NCBI RefSeq assembly: GCF_018598175.1
Contig: NZ_JAHESE010000003.1
Location: 62,001-126,000 of the forward strand
Length of the DNA: 64,000 bases
Source of the DNA: Dawidia cretensis
GTDB lineage: Bacteria; Bacteroidota; Bacteroidia; Cytophagales; Cyclobacteriaceae
Direction: 5' to 3'
The notes beneath the pieces are model-generated. The model was not told the DNA's origin, searched no databases, and saw only the letters and a list, made by a program, of their open reading frames with translations. This document shows positions 42,288 through 50,853 of the stretch, piece by piece (position 1 is the first letter of the stretch; each line of letters starts with the position of its first letter). The position numbers and the translations under genes are program-made.

Positions 42288-42407
42288 TTACCCAAAGATC
42301 ATTATAGCCATCGATACCATCAGGACGGCGACGAGTAGACTCGCCAGCAGAACAATGGCCAGGTCGCGATGAATCGGATTGATGCTAAGCTTGATAAGCG
42401 GTTTCAT
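42288..42407 (-). CDS. Tiny single-span membrane ORF (39 residues)
   Basis: A 39-residue ORF with a basic/polar N-terminus (MKPLIKLSINPIHRDLA) and a single hydrophobic segment (about residues 17-38) ending SMAIMIFG. A promoter-like TACCTTGG lies at 42435-42428, about 20 bases before the ATG, which would give a short leader. A second tiny ORF at 63164-63259 has a similar end (ISMALLAIMIF). Many real single-span peptides of this kind have been missed in annotations, but chance cannot be excluded. I do not recognise a family. Confidence 0.5.
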   Translation of the reverse strand: MKPLIKLSINPIHRDLAIVLLASLLVAVLMVSMAIMIFG

Positions 42408-42862
42408 GACACAGTAGAATTATAGCCCCAAGGTAATGTACACGTAGCGATAAAAGTTGGGTAAAAAGTTATCCCGACAAGGCGCGTAATAATTACCCAT
42501 AAATATTTCTTTTCATAATCGGTGGCTTCTGAAATGTTTCACCCGGGTTTTATAAAATGCCGACGCCGCCTATAGCGTGTTTCGATCAATGGTCGCCGGA
42601 AAGCGGGGTAGCAACGTATCGGGTGGGGGATCACTGGCTGATTTATAGTTGTTTAGCGAAGACCAGGAAAAGTATTTCAGAATGATGTTTTTCTCGTTTG
42701 CCGGCGCGGCATTTTGCAGACCTGAATTTTGAGGGGAGGTGTACGGTCGCGGCATACATCCGGGTAAGAAGACGTAAGGTCACCGCCAGTGCGGGCATTT
42801 TTTACTATAAAATGACCGAAAAGACTTGCCAGTCTTCTCATGCAGCGATCAACACTTCTGCG
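42408..42862. other. Intergenic region without a recognisable gene
   Basis: The 455 bases between the tiny membrane ORF and moaC contain only short frames with no family similarity. The TACCTTGG element at 42428-42435 is the sole promoter-like signal seen. Confidence 0.6.
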
Positions 42863-43339
42863 TTAACGGCGGAAGTCCTTCTTTCCACCCGTTTTTTCAA
42901 GTAATTGTACTTCGCCAATGACCATGTCGTGCGAGAGTGCTTTGCACATATCGTATACGGTAAGCGCGGCTACCGACGCCGCCGTGAGTGCTTCCATCTC
43001 TACACCGGTCTTGGCGGTAACGGTAGCCTCTGTGGTGATTACGATGTTATTCTTCGCGGTGGTGATCTTCACCTGGCAATCTTCCAACCCCAGCGGATGG
43101 CAGAAGGGGATGAGCTCCGAGGTTTTCTTGGCGCCCATCACACCGGCGATGATCGCCGTCTGGAACACCGGGCCCTTTTTGGTGATCAGCTCGTTGTTTT
43201 TGATCTGTTTGAGAATGGCGCTGCCCACCGTGATCACAGCCTGGGCGCGGGCGGTACGGCGCGTAACAGCTTTGGCACTGACGTCAACCATCTTTGGGTT
43301 GCCGGCATCGTCGATATGTGTAAATTGTTTTTTAGGCAT
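42863..43339 (-). CDS. moaC: Cyclic pyranopterin monophosphate synthase MoaC
   Basis: A 158-residue protein for the second step of molybdopterin synthesis. It begins MPKKQFTHIDDAGNPKMVDV and contains VTRRTARAQAVI, the active-site segment LIPFCHPLGLE, and GVEMEALTAASVAALTVYDMCKA, all typical. The start at 43339 is chosen because a longer minus-strand frame reaching 43774 has no family similarity upstream and overlies moeA. It is divergent from moeA, whose ATG lies 39 bases away, so the two promoters must be close or overlapping. Confidence 0.95.
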   Translation of the reverse strand: MPKKQFTHIDDAGNPKMVDVSAKAVTRRTARAQAVITVGSAILKQIKNNELITKKGPVFQTAIIAGVMGAKKTSELIPFCHPLGLEDCQVKITTAKNNIVITTEATVTAKTGVEMEALTAASVAALTVYDMCKALSHDMVIGEVQLLEKTGGKKDFRR

Positions 43340-43378
43340 GTAACTTTCGGATCGAAAACAAAGGTAACGATAATTGCT

Positions 43379-44572
43379 ATGGTAACTGTTCAAGACGCCA
43401 CTGCCCGCATTTTGCAGGCACTGTATACACCGCGCACCGAAAGCATTCCCCTGGCGCAGGCCCACGGCCGTGTGCTGGCAGAAGAGATCGCCGCCGACCG
43501 CGACCTGCCGCCGTTTGATCGTGCCACGATGGACGGCATTGCCATAGCCTACCAAGCGTGGCACGAAGGTCGCCGCACGTTTTCCCTGGAGGGTACGCAA
43601 GCCGCCGGCATGCCATCGCACACGCTCAGCCATCCGGCGCACGCGTTCGAAGTAATGACCGGCGCTGTGCTGCCGAGTGGTACCGATACCGTGGTGCGTT
43701 ATGAAGATGTATCGATCCAGGACAACGTGGCAACCATCACTGTGGCCACGGTGGAACGTGGACAGAGCATTCATTATCAGGGGAGCGATGCCCGCCGGGA
43801 AGCATTATTGCTGGAGCCCGGTCTCGTCTTGTCACCGGCGGAGGTTGCGTTGCTCGCCTCGGTGGGGAAACCTTTTGTAAGCGTGTTCGCCCCGCCGCGT
43901 GCGGCAGTGGTTTCAACGGGCGATGAATTGGTAGATGTTGACGAAACGCCGCTGCCGCACCAGGTGCGTCGCTCCAATGGGCATGCGTTGGTGGCCGCGC
44001 TGGAGGCGCTGCATGTTACCGCTTCGCTCTCACACCTTCCGGATGATAAGGACGTGTTGCAGGCTAAGCTCCGCGGCCTGGTGGAGGCAAACGATGTCAT
44101 TATTTTATCGGGTGGCGTGTCAAAAGGTAAGTTCGACTTTGTGCCGGAGGTGCTCGAGTCACTGGGTGTTGTCAAGCATTTCCACCAGGTGAGTCAGCGG
44201 CCGGGCAAGCCTTTCTGGTTTGGGGCGTCGGCCGGTGGTAAAACGGTCTTTGCGTTGCCCGGCAATCCGGTCTCGACGTTTCTGTGCTTTCAGCGGTATG
44301 TCAAACCCTGGCTGCTGCAAAGCCTCGGCGTGCAGGCGGCGCCGGCATATGCGGTGCTGGCCGTGCCATTTTCGTTTCAGCCCAGGGTAACGTACTTCCT
44401 GCGGGTAAGTGTGCGAAACGAACAGGGTCGGCTCATGGCCTACCCCGACGCCGGTGGTGGCTCGGGCGACTTTGCCAACCTTAAAAATGTGACGGGCTTT
44501 CTGGAGCTGCCGTTGGAACAGACCCAGTTTCAGGCAGGCGAAGTATTTCCATATTGGCCTTTTCGCGGCTGA
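43379..44572 (+). CDS. moeA: Molybdopterin molybdenumtransferase MoeA
   Basis: A 397-residue enzyme that inserts molybdate into adenylylated molybdopterin. The N-terminal domain begins MVTVQDATARILQALYTP, with the conserved DLPPFDRATMDGIA (residues 41-54). The MPT-binding GephyrinE/MogA-like domain holds RAAVVSTGDELV and HQVRRSNGHALVAAL, then VIILSGGVSKGKFDFV and ALPGNPVSTFLCF near the end. The start at 43379 is used because the longer plus-strand frame upstream overlies moaC and has no similarity. It completes the moaA/C/D/E/moeA set; no mogA/moaB or moeB is seen within the window. Confidence 0.95.
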   Translation: MVTVQDATARILQALYTPRTESIPLAQAHGRVLAEEIAADRDLPPFDRATMDGIAIAYQAWHEGRRTFSLEGTQAAGMPSHTLSHPAHAFEVMTGAVLPSGTDTVVRYEDVSIQDNVATITVATVERGQSIHYQGSDARREALLLEPGLVLSPAEVALLASVGKPFVSVFAPPRAAVVSTGDELVDVDETPLPHQVRRSNGHALVAALEALHVTASLSHLPDDKDVLQAKLRGLVEANDVIILSGGVSKGKFDFVPEVLESLGVVKHFHQVSQRPGKPFWFGASAGGKTVFALPGNPVSTFLCFQRYVKPWLLQSLGVQAAPAYAVLAVPFSFQPRVTYFLRVSVRNEQGRLMAYPDAGGGSGDFANLKNVTGFLELPLEQTQFQAGEVFPYWPFRG

Positions 44573-44654
44573 TGCGGACTCCCCAACATTTTGCTTACCT
44601 TAGCCCCCCGAATAATTGTAAAACGAAGCTCATCACTCAAATACCGATACATCC

Positions 44655-45986
44655 ATGTTTGATAATTTAAGTTTCAAACTCGATAAAGCCTTTCAGACCC
44701 TGAAAGGTCAGGGCCAGATCACCGAAATCAACGTGGCGTCCACCGTGAAGGAGATCCGCAAGGCGCTGATCGATGCCGACGTTAACTATAAAGTAGCCAA
44801 GGAGGTAACAGACGACATCAAGGAAAAGGCCATGGGCCAGGACGTGCTGACCTCGCTGTCGCCGGGGCAGTTGCTGGTGAAGATTACGAACGACGAGCTG
44901 ACCGGCCTCATGGGCGGCCAGAGCGAAGACATCAAGATCGACGGTTCGCCGGCCATCATCCTGATTGCCGGTCTGCAAGGTTCAGGTAAAACGACATTTT
45001 CAGGCAAGCTGGCCAGCTATCTCAAGCGCCAGGGCCGCTCTGTCATGCTGACGGCCTGCGATATTTATCGTCCCGCCGCGATCGACCAGCTGAAAGTGCT
45101 GGGCGAGCAAGTAGGGGTGGAGGTGTACGCCGAGCCCGAGAATAAAGACGCTGTTAAAATTGCGAAGGCGGCGATCGAGCACGCCAAAAAAAATAATTAC
45201 CGCATCGTCATTGTCGATACCGCCGGCCGTCTGGCTGTAGACGAGCAGATGATGGATGAGATCGCGCGATTGAAGGAAGCCCTGAACCCTTCCGAGACCC
45301 TGTTTGTGGTTGACTCCATGACGGGTCAGGATGCAGTGAATACCGCCAAGGCTTTCAATGAGCGCCTGAACTTTAACGGCGTGGTGCTTACCAAGCTGGA
45401 CGGTGACACCCGCGGTGGCGCTGCCCTGTCAATTCGTCGTGTGGTAGACAAGCCCATCAAGTTCATCAGCACGGGTGAAAAGATGGATGCGATCGACCGC
45501 TTCTACCCCGACCGTATGGCCAGCCGTATTCTCGGCATGGGTGACGTGGTGACGCTCGTAGAAAAAGCACAGCAGGCATTCGACCAGGAAGAAGCCGCAC
45601 GACTCAATAAAAAGATCCGCAAGAACCAGTTCGATTTTAACGACTTCCTGTCGCAGCTCGAGCAGGTTAAGAAAATGGGTAACATGAAAGACCTGCTGGG
45701 CATGATCCCTGGCATGGGAAAGGCTATTAAGGATATCGACATTGACGACAATTCTTTCAAGCCCATCGAGGCCATCATTCGCTCCATGACGCTAAGCGAG
45801 CGCGAGAACCCAGACATCATCAACGCGAGCCGCAAGAACCGCATCGCGGTGGGTAGCGGCACGTCTGTGCAGCAGGTCAACCAGTTACTGAAGCAATTCA
45901 GTGACATGCGCAAAATGATGAAAACCATGAATAAAATGGGTGGCGGAAAACGAGCACTTTCAGCCTTGAATCCGTTCGGGCGCTAA
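44655..45986 (+). CDS. ffh: Signal recognition particle protein Ffh
   Basis: A 443-residue SRP54-type GTPase that targets membrane proteins cotranslationally. The N domain (residues 1-90) begins MFDNLSFKLDKAFQTLKGQG. The G domain has GLQGSGKTTFSGKLASYL, the motif VDTAGRLAVDEQMM, and TKLDGDTRGGAALS. The C-terminal M domain is methionine-rich (FRKNQFDFNDFLSQLEQVKKMGN, then GMIPGMGKAIK). TACCTTAG at 44596-44603 is a possible -7 element. An intrinsic terminator follows 112 bases after the stop. Confidence 0.97.
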   Translation: MFDNLSFKLDKAFQTLKGQGQITEINVASTVKEIRKALIDADVNYKVAKEVTDDIKEKAMGQDVLTSLSPGQLLVKITNDELTGLMGGQSEDIKIDGSPAIILIAGLQGSGKTTFSGKLASYLKRQGRSVMLTACDIYRPAAIDQLKVLGEQVGVEVYAEPENKDAVKIAKAAIEHAKKNNYRIVIVDTAGRLAVDEQMMDEIARLKEALNPSETLFVVDSMTGQDAVNTAKAFNERLNFNGVVLTKLDGDTRGGAALSIRRVVDKPIKFISTGEKMDAIDRFYPDRMASRILGMGDVVTLVEKAQQAFDQEEAARLNKKIRKNQFDFNDFLSQLEQVKKMGNMKDLLGMIPGMGKAIKDIDIDDNSFKPIEAIIRSMTLSERENPDIINASRKNRIAVGSGTSVQQVNQLLKQFSDMRKMMKTMNKMGGGKRALSALNPFGR

Positions 45987-46098
45987 GAGCAGAGATTTAA
46001 CAGAAATTAACATATTAAATTAACCGCTTAGGGAAACTTTTACGCGTACATAGCGTTCTCTAAAATAGTTTACAGGTAATATTTCTATAATAGTTAAG

Positions 46099-46128
46099 AA
46101 AATGCCTCCGCTTTGCGGGGGCATTTTT
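46099..46128 (+). terminator. Intrinsic terminator after ffh
   Basis: A 13-bp stem (46099-46111 with 46115-46127) contains one G-T pair and a three-base loop TTT, with A-rich and T-rich ends. Confidence 0.8.
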
Positions 46129-46177
46129 ACATATTGAAACCCAGTTTTAAACCCTTTACACCAAAAACTACAGCTTT

Positions 46178-46681
46178 ATGAAACGTGCAGCATTTTTAAT
46201 GATCACTTTCCTTTCCGTCGTGTCGCTTGCGTGCGCCCAGGACAAACCTGCCAGCCCCAAGTCAGAAACTTCCGGTAAGGTAGGTGCCGCCACCGTAAAA
46301 ATTACATACTGCCAACCTTCTGCCCGCAGTCGCAAGATTATGGGTGGTCTTGTTCCGTATGGTGAAGTTTGGAGAACCGGTGCCAACGAGGCGACCACGC
46401 TGGAATTTGACAAGCCGGTAAAAATAGAGGGCAAAGATTTACCCGCGGGTAAGTATGCGTTGTTCACCATCCCCGGTGAAAATGAGTGGACCATCATCTT
46501 GAACAAAGATGCCAAGCAGTGGGGTGCGTATAAGTATAATGACAAGGACGACGTGCTGCGCGTGACCGTGAAGCCCACCAAGACTCCTGCCTTTGTGGAG
46601 ACTTTCAACATCAGCACCGGCAAAGACGAGGTCGTATTAAAGTGGGAAAACACGGCCGTTCCCATAAAAATAAAAGGCTAA
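46178..46681 (+). CDS. DUF2911 family protein, secreted
   Basis: A 167-residue secreted protein with a signal peptide (MKRAAFLMITFLSVVSLACA). The DUF2911 domain covers most of the rest: VKITYCQPSARSRKIMGGLV near residue 45, then the fixed WRTGANEATTLEFD, LPAGKYALFTIPGENEWTII and VVLKWENTAVPIKI. It is common in Bacteroidota, and its function is unknown. The gene lies between two intrinsic terminators and is transcribed alone. Confidence 0.92.
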   Translation: MKRAAFLMITFLSVVSLACAQDKPASPKSETSGKVGAATVKITYCQPSARSRKIMGGLVPYGEVWRTGANEATTLEFDKPVKIEGKDLPAGKYALFTIPGENEWTIILNKDAKQWGAYKYNDKDDVLRVTVKPTKTPAFVETFNISTGKDEVVLKWENTAVPIKIKG

Positions 46682-46714
46682 CACTGGCCCTTTCGGCAAC
46701 CAGGCAAATTAACG

Positions 46715-46745
46715 GCCCGGAGCACGCGCTCCGGGCTTTTTTTTT
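46715..46745 (+). terminator. Intrinsic terminator after the DUF2911 gene
   Basis: A perfect 9-bp stem GCCCGGAGC/GCTCCGGGC (46715-46723 with 46728-46736), loop ACGC, followed by nine T residues. Confidence 0.95.
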
Positions 46746-46785
46746 ATCCGGCCGGCCCGCTATATTTAAGCCACTACAATGATTC

Positions 46786-47235
46786 ATGAAGATTCTCGGC
46801 CGTTACGATCGCGTCGACCTACCCATGTTAGGCCTGACCAACATTCATGCGAAGATCGACACCGGCGCGTATACCAGTAGCCTGCACTGTCGCCAGGCGC
46901 GGGTGGTAGACGGCCGTCTGGAATTTATTCTCCTCGACGAAGAACATCCTGAATTTACAGGCATGAAATTTTCAGTGGCCGAGTTCGAAGAACGTGATGT
47001 CAAAAATTCTTTTGGCGACCTGGAGCGACGTTTTGTGATTGTTTCAACGCTTAAAATTTTTAACGAAGAAATAACGACCGAGTTCTCGCTGAGCAACCGG
47101 GGTTCCCTTAAATTTCCGATCTTGATAGGAAGAAAGATCCTGCGTGATCGCTTCCTGATAGACGTTAAACAAAAGAATGTTTCGTACCGTGAAAAGCGGC
47201 GATTGCAACGTGCCCTGAAACAGAAAAAAAGCTAG
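46786..47235 (+). CDS. RimB-like putative ATP-dependent zinc protease (retropepsin-like)
   Basis: A 149-residue protein with the aspartic-protease-like motif KIDTGAYTSSLHC (Asp25-Thr-Gly-Ala). This is the Zn-protease/RimB (DUF785) family, which is usually beside rimK genes. Other family signatures are GRYDRVDLPML at the N-terminus, EFEERDVKNSFGD and the C-terminal LIGRKILRDRFLIDV. RimB in Pseudomonas cleaves poly-glutamate tails put on by RimK. Here rimB, rimK and an aspartoacylase-like gene lie in order with short gaps, which indicates a modification module. TATATTTA at 46761-46768 may be the -7 box. Confidence 0.85.
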   Translation: MKILGRYDRVDLPMLGLTNIHAKIDTGAYTSSLHCRQARVVDGRLEFILLDEEHPEFTGMKFSVAEFEERDVKNSFGDLERRFVIVSTLKIFNEEITTEFSLSNRGSLKFPILIGRKILRDRFLIDVKQKNVSYREKRRLQRALKQKKS

Positions 47236-47259
47236 TTCCTCTTTACCCCGATTTCCCCT

Positions 47260-48171
47260 ATGAATATTGCCATATTGTCGCGCAATCCGAAGTTGTATTC
47301 TACCATACGCCTCAAGCAGGCCGGTGAAGCACGCGGGCATAAAGTCGAGATCATCGACCACATGAAATGCGTGCTCTTTATTGAAAAGAAAAAGCCGGTG
47401 GTATTATACCAGGGGCGGCGCCTGGATTACTTCGACGCCATCATTCCTCGCATCGGTGCATCCGTGACGTTCTATGGCGCGGCGGTTGTGCGGCAGTTTG
47501 AAATGATGAAAGTTTTTACAGCGATAGAGTCGCAAGCGCTCATACGGTCGCGCGATAAGCTTCGCAGCCTACAGATCCTTTCGCGCGCCGGACTCGACCT
47601 GCCCAAGACCATCTTCATGGACTACTCACGCGACACCGAAGGTATCGTGGAAGCCGTAGGCGGTGCGCCGGTGGTCATCAAGTTGCTGGAAGGCACGCAG
47701 GGCCTGGGTGTTGTGCTGGCCGAAAATGAAAAGGCCGCGCAATCGGTAATCGAAGCGTTTCACGGGTTACATGCGCGCATCATCGTACAAGAGTTTATCA
47801 AAGAGGCCCGCGGCATCGATATACGCGCGTTTATTGTCGACGGTGAAGTGGTGGGGGCCATGCGCCGCCAGGCAACACGCGAGGGCGAGTTTCGTTCCAA
47901 CCTGCATCGCGGTGGTATCGCCACCGTGGTAAAGCTCACACGCGCGGAGAAGTCGGCCGCGCTCAAGGCGGCTAAAAAGATGGGACTGGGAGTAGCGGGT
48001 GTAGACTTGTTGCCTTCCAACCGGGGGCCGCTCATTATCGAAGTAAACTCCTCACCAGGATTGGAAGGGATCGAAGGCGCTACCAAAGTAGACATCGCGG
48101 GTAAGATCTTTCACTACCTGGAAAAGAACGCGCTTAAGAAAAAGATCCAGAAAGATCGCATCAACGCCTGA
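47260..48171 (+). CDS. rimK: RimK family ATP-grasp alpha-L-glutamate ligase
   Basis: A 303-residue ATP-grasp ligase of the RimK family, which adds glutamate residues to the C-terminus of ribosomal protein S6 in some bacteria. The N-terminus [20 protein letters not shown] is a typical RimK pre-ATP-grasp domain. ATP-grasp motifs are FPKT-like [53 protein letters not shown] and the end [19 protein letters not shown], which contains the magnesium ligands. It lies 24 bases after rimB. The target protein in this species is not known. Confidence 0.94.
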   Translation: MNIAILSRNPKLYSTIRLKQAGEARGHKVEIIDHMKCVLFIEKKKPVVLYQGRRLDYFDAIIPRIGASVTFYGAAVVRQFEMMKVFTAIESQALIRSRDKLRSLQILSRAGLDLPKTIFMDYSRDTEGIVEAVGGAPVVIKLLEGTQGLGVVLAENEKAAQSVIEAFHGLHARIIVQEFIKEARGIDIRAFIVDGEVVGAMRRQATREGEFRSNLHRGGIATVVKLTRAEKSAALKAAKKMGLGVAGVDLLPSNRGPLIIEVNSSPGLEGIEGATKVDIAGKIFHYLEKNALKKKIQKDRINA

Positions 48172-48279
48172 CGGCCCGCCCCGTAACGGCGGGGGGAGTC
48201 GCTAATATTTGCTATCTTACGCTGTCCTTAACCTAAGCCAGCATAAATCCCGACTTTTGGTCGGGTGGGAAAACTCCTT

Positions 48280-49254
48280 ATGAAAGACATCACGATAGCG
48301 GACCATACTATCCAGGCAGGCGAGTCAAAGACCATCAACATCAATATCGCCCGGCTTCCGTCACACACCGTTATTAACACGCCTATCTATGTATCGCGAG
48401 CCCTCGAAGAAGGGCCCGTGCTGGCACTCATGGCAGGTATGCACGGTGATGAGATTAACGGTATGGAGATCGTCCGTCGGATGCTGGAAAGCGGTTTACA
48501 TCAGCCCAAACGTGGTACGGTGGTGTGTATGCCGATCATCAACATGTACGGCTTCCTGAACTACTCGCGCGAAGTGCCAGATGGTAAGGACATAAACCGC
48601 TCGTTTCCCGGCAACCGCAACGGCTCGCTGGCGAGTCGGGTGGCGTATCACATGATGCACGAGGTAGTACCCATTATCGACTTCGGCGTCGACTTTCATA
48701 CCGGTGGTGCCATGCGCGCAAACTATCCGCAGGTACGCGCTGAGCTCAAAGACAAGATTAACTTCGAGCTGGCCCAGGCCTTCGCCGCACCCTTCACGAT
48801 CGATGCGCCTTTCCGACCGAACTCACTGCGCAAGGAGGCTTCCCGCAAGGGTAAAAACATCATTGTATACGAAGGTGGCGAGTCCCTACGGTTTGACCAG
48901 CATGCTATCAAAGAAGGCATTGCCGGCACCCTGCGGTTGATGAAGTACCTTAACATGATTGACGACGCGCCACATCCCGAGGTGGAAAACAAAGTGATTT
49001 GGAGTACCGGATGGATCCGCGCAAAAACGCCCGGCCTCTTTCAGCCCAACGTCATCTGTGGACAGCAAGTACACAAGGGTGACTGGGTGGGAACGGTGAC
49101 AGATCCTTTTGGAGAGTTTCAGGAAAAGATCCTGGCGATAGAGACCGGCTATGTAATCGGTCTGAACAATATACCTGTTATCAATGCCGGCGATGCCCTG
49201 ATGCACATCGGCACCGACACATTCTGTAAGTTAGAGAGCATAGGCGACGATTAA
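48280..49254 (+). CDS. Succinylglutamate desuccinylase/aspartoacylase family protein
   Basis: A 324-residue zinc carboxypeptidase-like protein. The N-terminal beta part is followed by MHGDEINGMEIVRRML (His-x2-Glu zinc motif) near residue 55, with PDGKDINRSFPGN and IDFGVDFHTGG carrying the third His. The family deacylates N-acyl amino acids, and such genes are often beside rimK and rimB, here as the third of the set. An ATG at 48280 is used; a GTG at 48265 lies inside a 6-bp hairpin (CCCGAC-TTTTG-GTCGGG, 48249-48265) and is less likely. The substrate may be an amino-acid adduct made by RimK, which is inference. Confidence 0.88.
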   Translation: MKDITIADHTIQAGESKTININIARLPSHTVINTPIYVSRALEEGPVLALMAGMHGDEINGMEIVRRMLESGLHQPKRGTVVCMPIINMYGFLNYSREVPDGKDINRSFPGNRNGSLASRVAYHMMHEVVPIIDFGVDFHTGGAMRANYPQVRAELKDKINFELAQAFAAPFTIDAPFRPNSLRKEASRKGKNIIVYEGGESLRFDQHAIKEGIAGTLRLMKYLNMIDDAPHPEVENKVIWSTGWIRAKTPGLFQPNVICGQQVHKGDWVGTVTDPFGEFQEKILAIETGYVIGLNNIPVINAGDALMHIGTDTFCKLESIGDD

Positions 49255-49255
49255 C

Positions 49256-49819
49256 GTGGAGGCATTCTTGGACAAATACGGATACCTGGCCTTGACCATC
49301 GGAACATTTTTCGAAGGTGAGACCGCTATCCTGGTGGCCTCGTCTCTCATTCACAAGGGCCTCTTCGAAGGGCCCTACACCATGCTCTTTGGTTTTGCCG
49401 GCTCTTTTATCAGCGACTGGGTATATTATATGGTCGGTCGGCTGAACGGTAAATATTTCATTGCCCACCGTCCGAAACTGCAAGCGCGAGTCCGGCCCGT
49501 ACAGCATTTCTTCATGCGTCACAAGTTTCAGATTTTATTGACATATCGTTTCTTGTACGGCTTCCGGGTATTGATTCCGGTCATCATCGGCATGAGCCAT
49601 ATTCGGCCTGCGCAATTTTTAGTATACAGTGTCGTAAGCGGATTGCTGTGGGCCACAACGGTTAGCACGGCAGGCTATCTCGTAGGGCGTTTCCTAAATC
49701 TAACAACTGCCGCGTTTGAGGAAAATATACTCTTTATCGTACTGGGCTTTGCGTGCTTTGGACTGCTGGTGGGATATATTGTAAAACGCCTCGCGATGCG
49801 CGAGATGCACACGCCGTAA
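49256..49819 (+). CDS. DedA/SNARE-associated (VTT) family membrane protein
   Basis: A 187-residue membrane protein of the DedA type, related to undecaprenyl-phosphate flippases. Family signatures are TIGTFFEGETAILVASSLI near the start, SFISDWVYYMVGRLNGKYFI, and the conserved arginine-containing KFQILLTYRFLYGFRVLIPVIIG, followed by three more hydrophobic segments. It starts at GTG 49256, one base after the aspartoacylase-like stop, so it is part of the same transcript. A direct role with the RimK module is not established. Confidence 0.88.
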   Translation: MEAFLDKYGYLALTIGTFFEGETAILVASSLIHKGLFEGPYTMLFGFAGSFISDWVYYMVGRLNGKYFIAHRPKLQARVRPVQHFFMRHKFQILLTYRFLYGFRVLIPVIIGMSHIRPAQFLVYSVVSGLLWATTVSTAGYLVGRFLNLTTAAFEENILFIVLGFACFGLLVGYIVKRLAMREMHTP

Positions 49820-49820
49820 C

Positions 49821-50762
49821 TCAGGCCAATAACTTCATCTCCTGAATAAGCGACGCCAGCACGCCCTCTTTTAAGGAATACGTCGATACACGAATGCGAT
49901 TAAAATCGTGACGCTCCAGCAAATACCGGATCAAGCAACAAGCCACAACAATCATATCGACACGCATGTCAATCATTCCGGGCATTTGCATGCGCGCTGC
50001 GCGGTCCTTGTGAATGAGCTCGTCGTAGATTTCCCAGAAGCCCCCCAAGGACAACGGTGTTTCAATCTCCTCGGCAGTTTTGTGAATATCGTGACGAATA
50101 CAGAAAATATCGCTTAACGTGTCGAAGGTGCCGGAAGACCCGACGAGCACACGGGTGGGGTATTGCTCCAATGCTTCAAACAACGGTACCAACATTGTGT
50201 CGAAATAAACATCGAGTGCTTGCATATCGGCCGGCGTGATGGGATCGTGCTGGTGAAATTTTTCCAGTAGTCGCTGCGCGCCGATCTCCAGGCTTTTTTT
50301 CCAGAAGATGGTATCGTTGTCACCGATGATAAACTCCACACTGCCGCCGCCGATATCGACTATGAGCGACCTGTCGCTTTCCAGGTGTAAAGCCGACTTC
50401 ACACCATGGTAAATAAACTCAGCTTCACGGTCGCCGGATATAATATCAACGTCCAGGTCCGTGAGGGCCTTGATGCGTGCCACCACCTCGTGGTTGTTGC
50501 GGGCATTGCGCAACGCGCTGGTGCCAAAGGCATACACTTTTTGCACACCGGCTTCTTCAATGATGTTCTTGAAGCTTTGCATGGCCAGCAGCGCGCGGTG
50601 AATACCCGCTTCGGTAATATAGCCTTCGTTAATGCCGCCCATACCGATTTTCACGGCCAGCCGGTCGCGCGAGAGAACATGGTAGCCGCGTTCATCCGCC
50701 CCTGCCATAAGCAGGTGGAACGTGTTCGTTCCCATATCGATAATGGCGATTTTTGCGTACAT
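49821..50762 (-). CDS. Exopolyphosphatase / GppA family phosphatase
   Basis: A 313-residue Ppx/GppA protein of the actin-like ATPase fold, hydrolysing polyphosphate or pppGpp. Phosphate-binding motifs are AIIDMGTNTFHLLMA (residues 5-19) and IVDIGGGSVEFIIG near residue 140. An acidic base in SGDREAEFIYHG and GSSGTFDTL are further family marks. It lacks the C-terminal HD domain of the long Ppx, which is the usual form in Bacteroidota. It is convergent with dedA, with no gap for a terminator. Confidence 0.92.
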   Translation of the reverse strand: MYAKIAIIDMGTNTFHLLMAGADERGYHVLSRDRLAVKIGMGGINEGYITEAGIHRALLAMQSFKNIIEEAGVQKVYAFGTSALRNARNNHEVVARIKALTDLDVDIISGDREAEFIYHGVKSALHLESDRSLIVDIGGGSVEFIIGDNDTIFWKKSLEIGAQRLLEKFHQHDPITPADMQALDVYFDTMLVPLFEALEQYPTRVLVGSSGTFDTLSDIFCIRHDIHKTAEEIETPLSLGGFWEIYDELIHKDRAARMQMPGMIDMRVDMIVVACCLIRYLLERHDFNRIRVSTYSLKEGVLASLIQEMKLLA

Positions 50763-50853
50763 GGGGTGGTTAGAAAGGGCGTGAAGATACGAATTTCCGG
50801 TTATAGGTTTGGACTCTCTACTTTTTCTATCTTTAGGGAATTAACCCAAGGAC

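Noticed and set aside
42905-43378. Extra N-terminal region of a 555-residue moeA frame
   Set aside because: These 158 residues are antisense to moaC and unlike MoeA; the family start is at 43379.
42863-43774. A 303-residue form of moaC
   Set aside because: The 145 extra N-terminal residues have no similarity and overlie moeA. The conserved MoaC start is at 43339.
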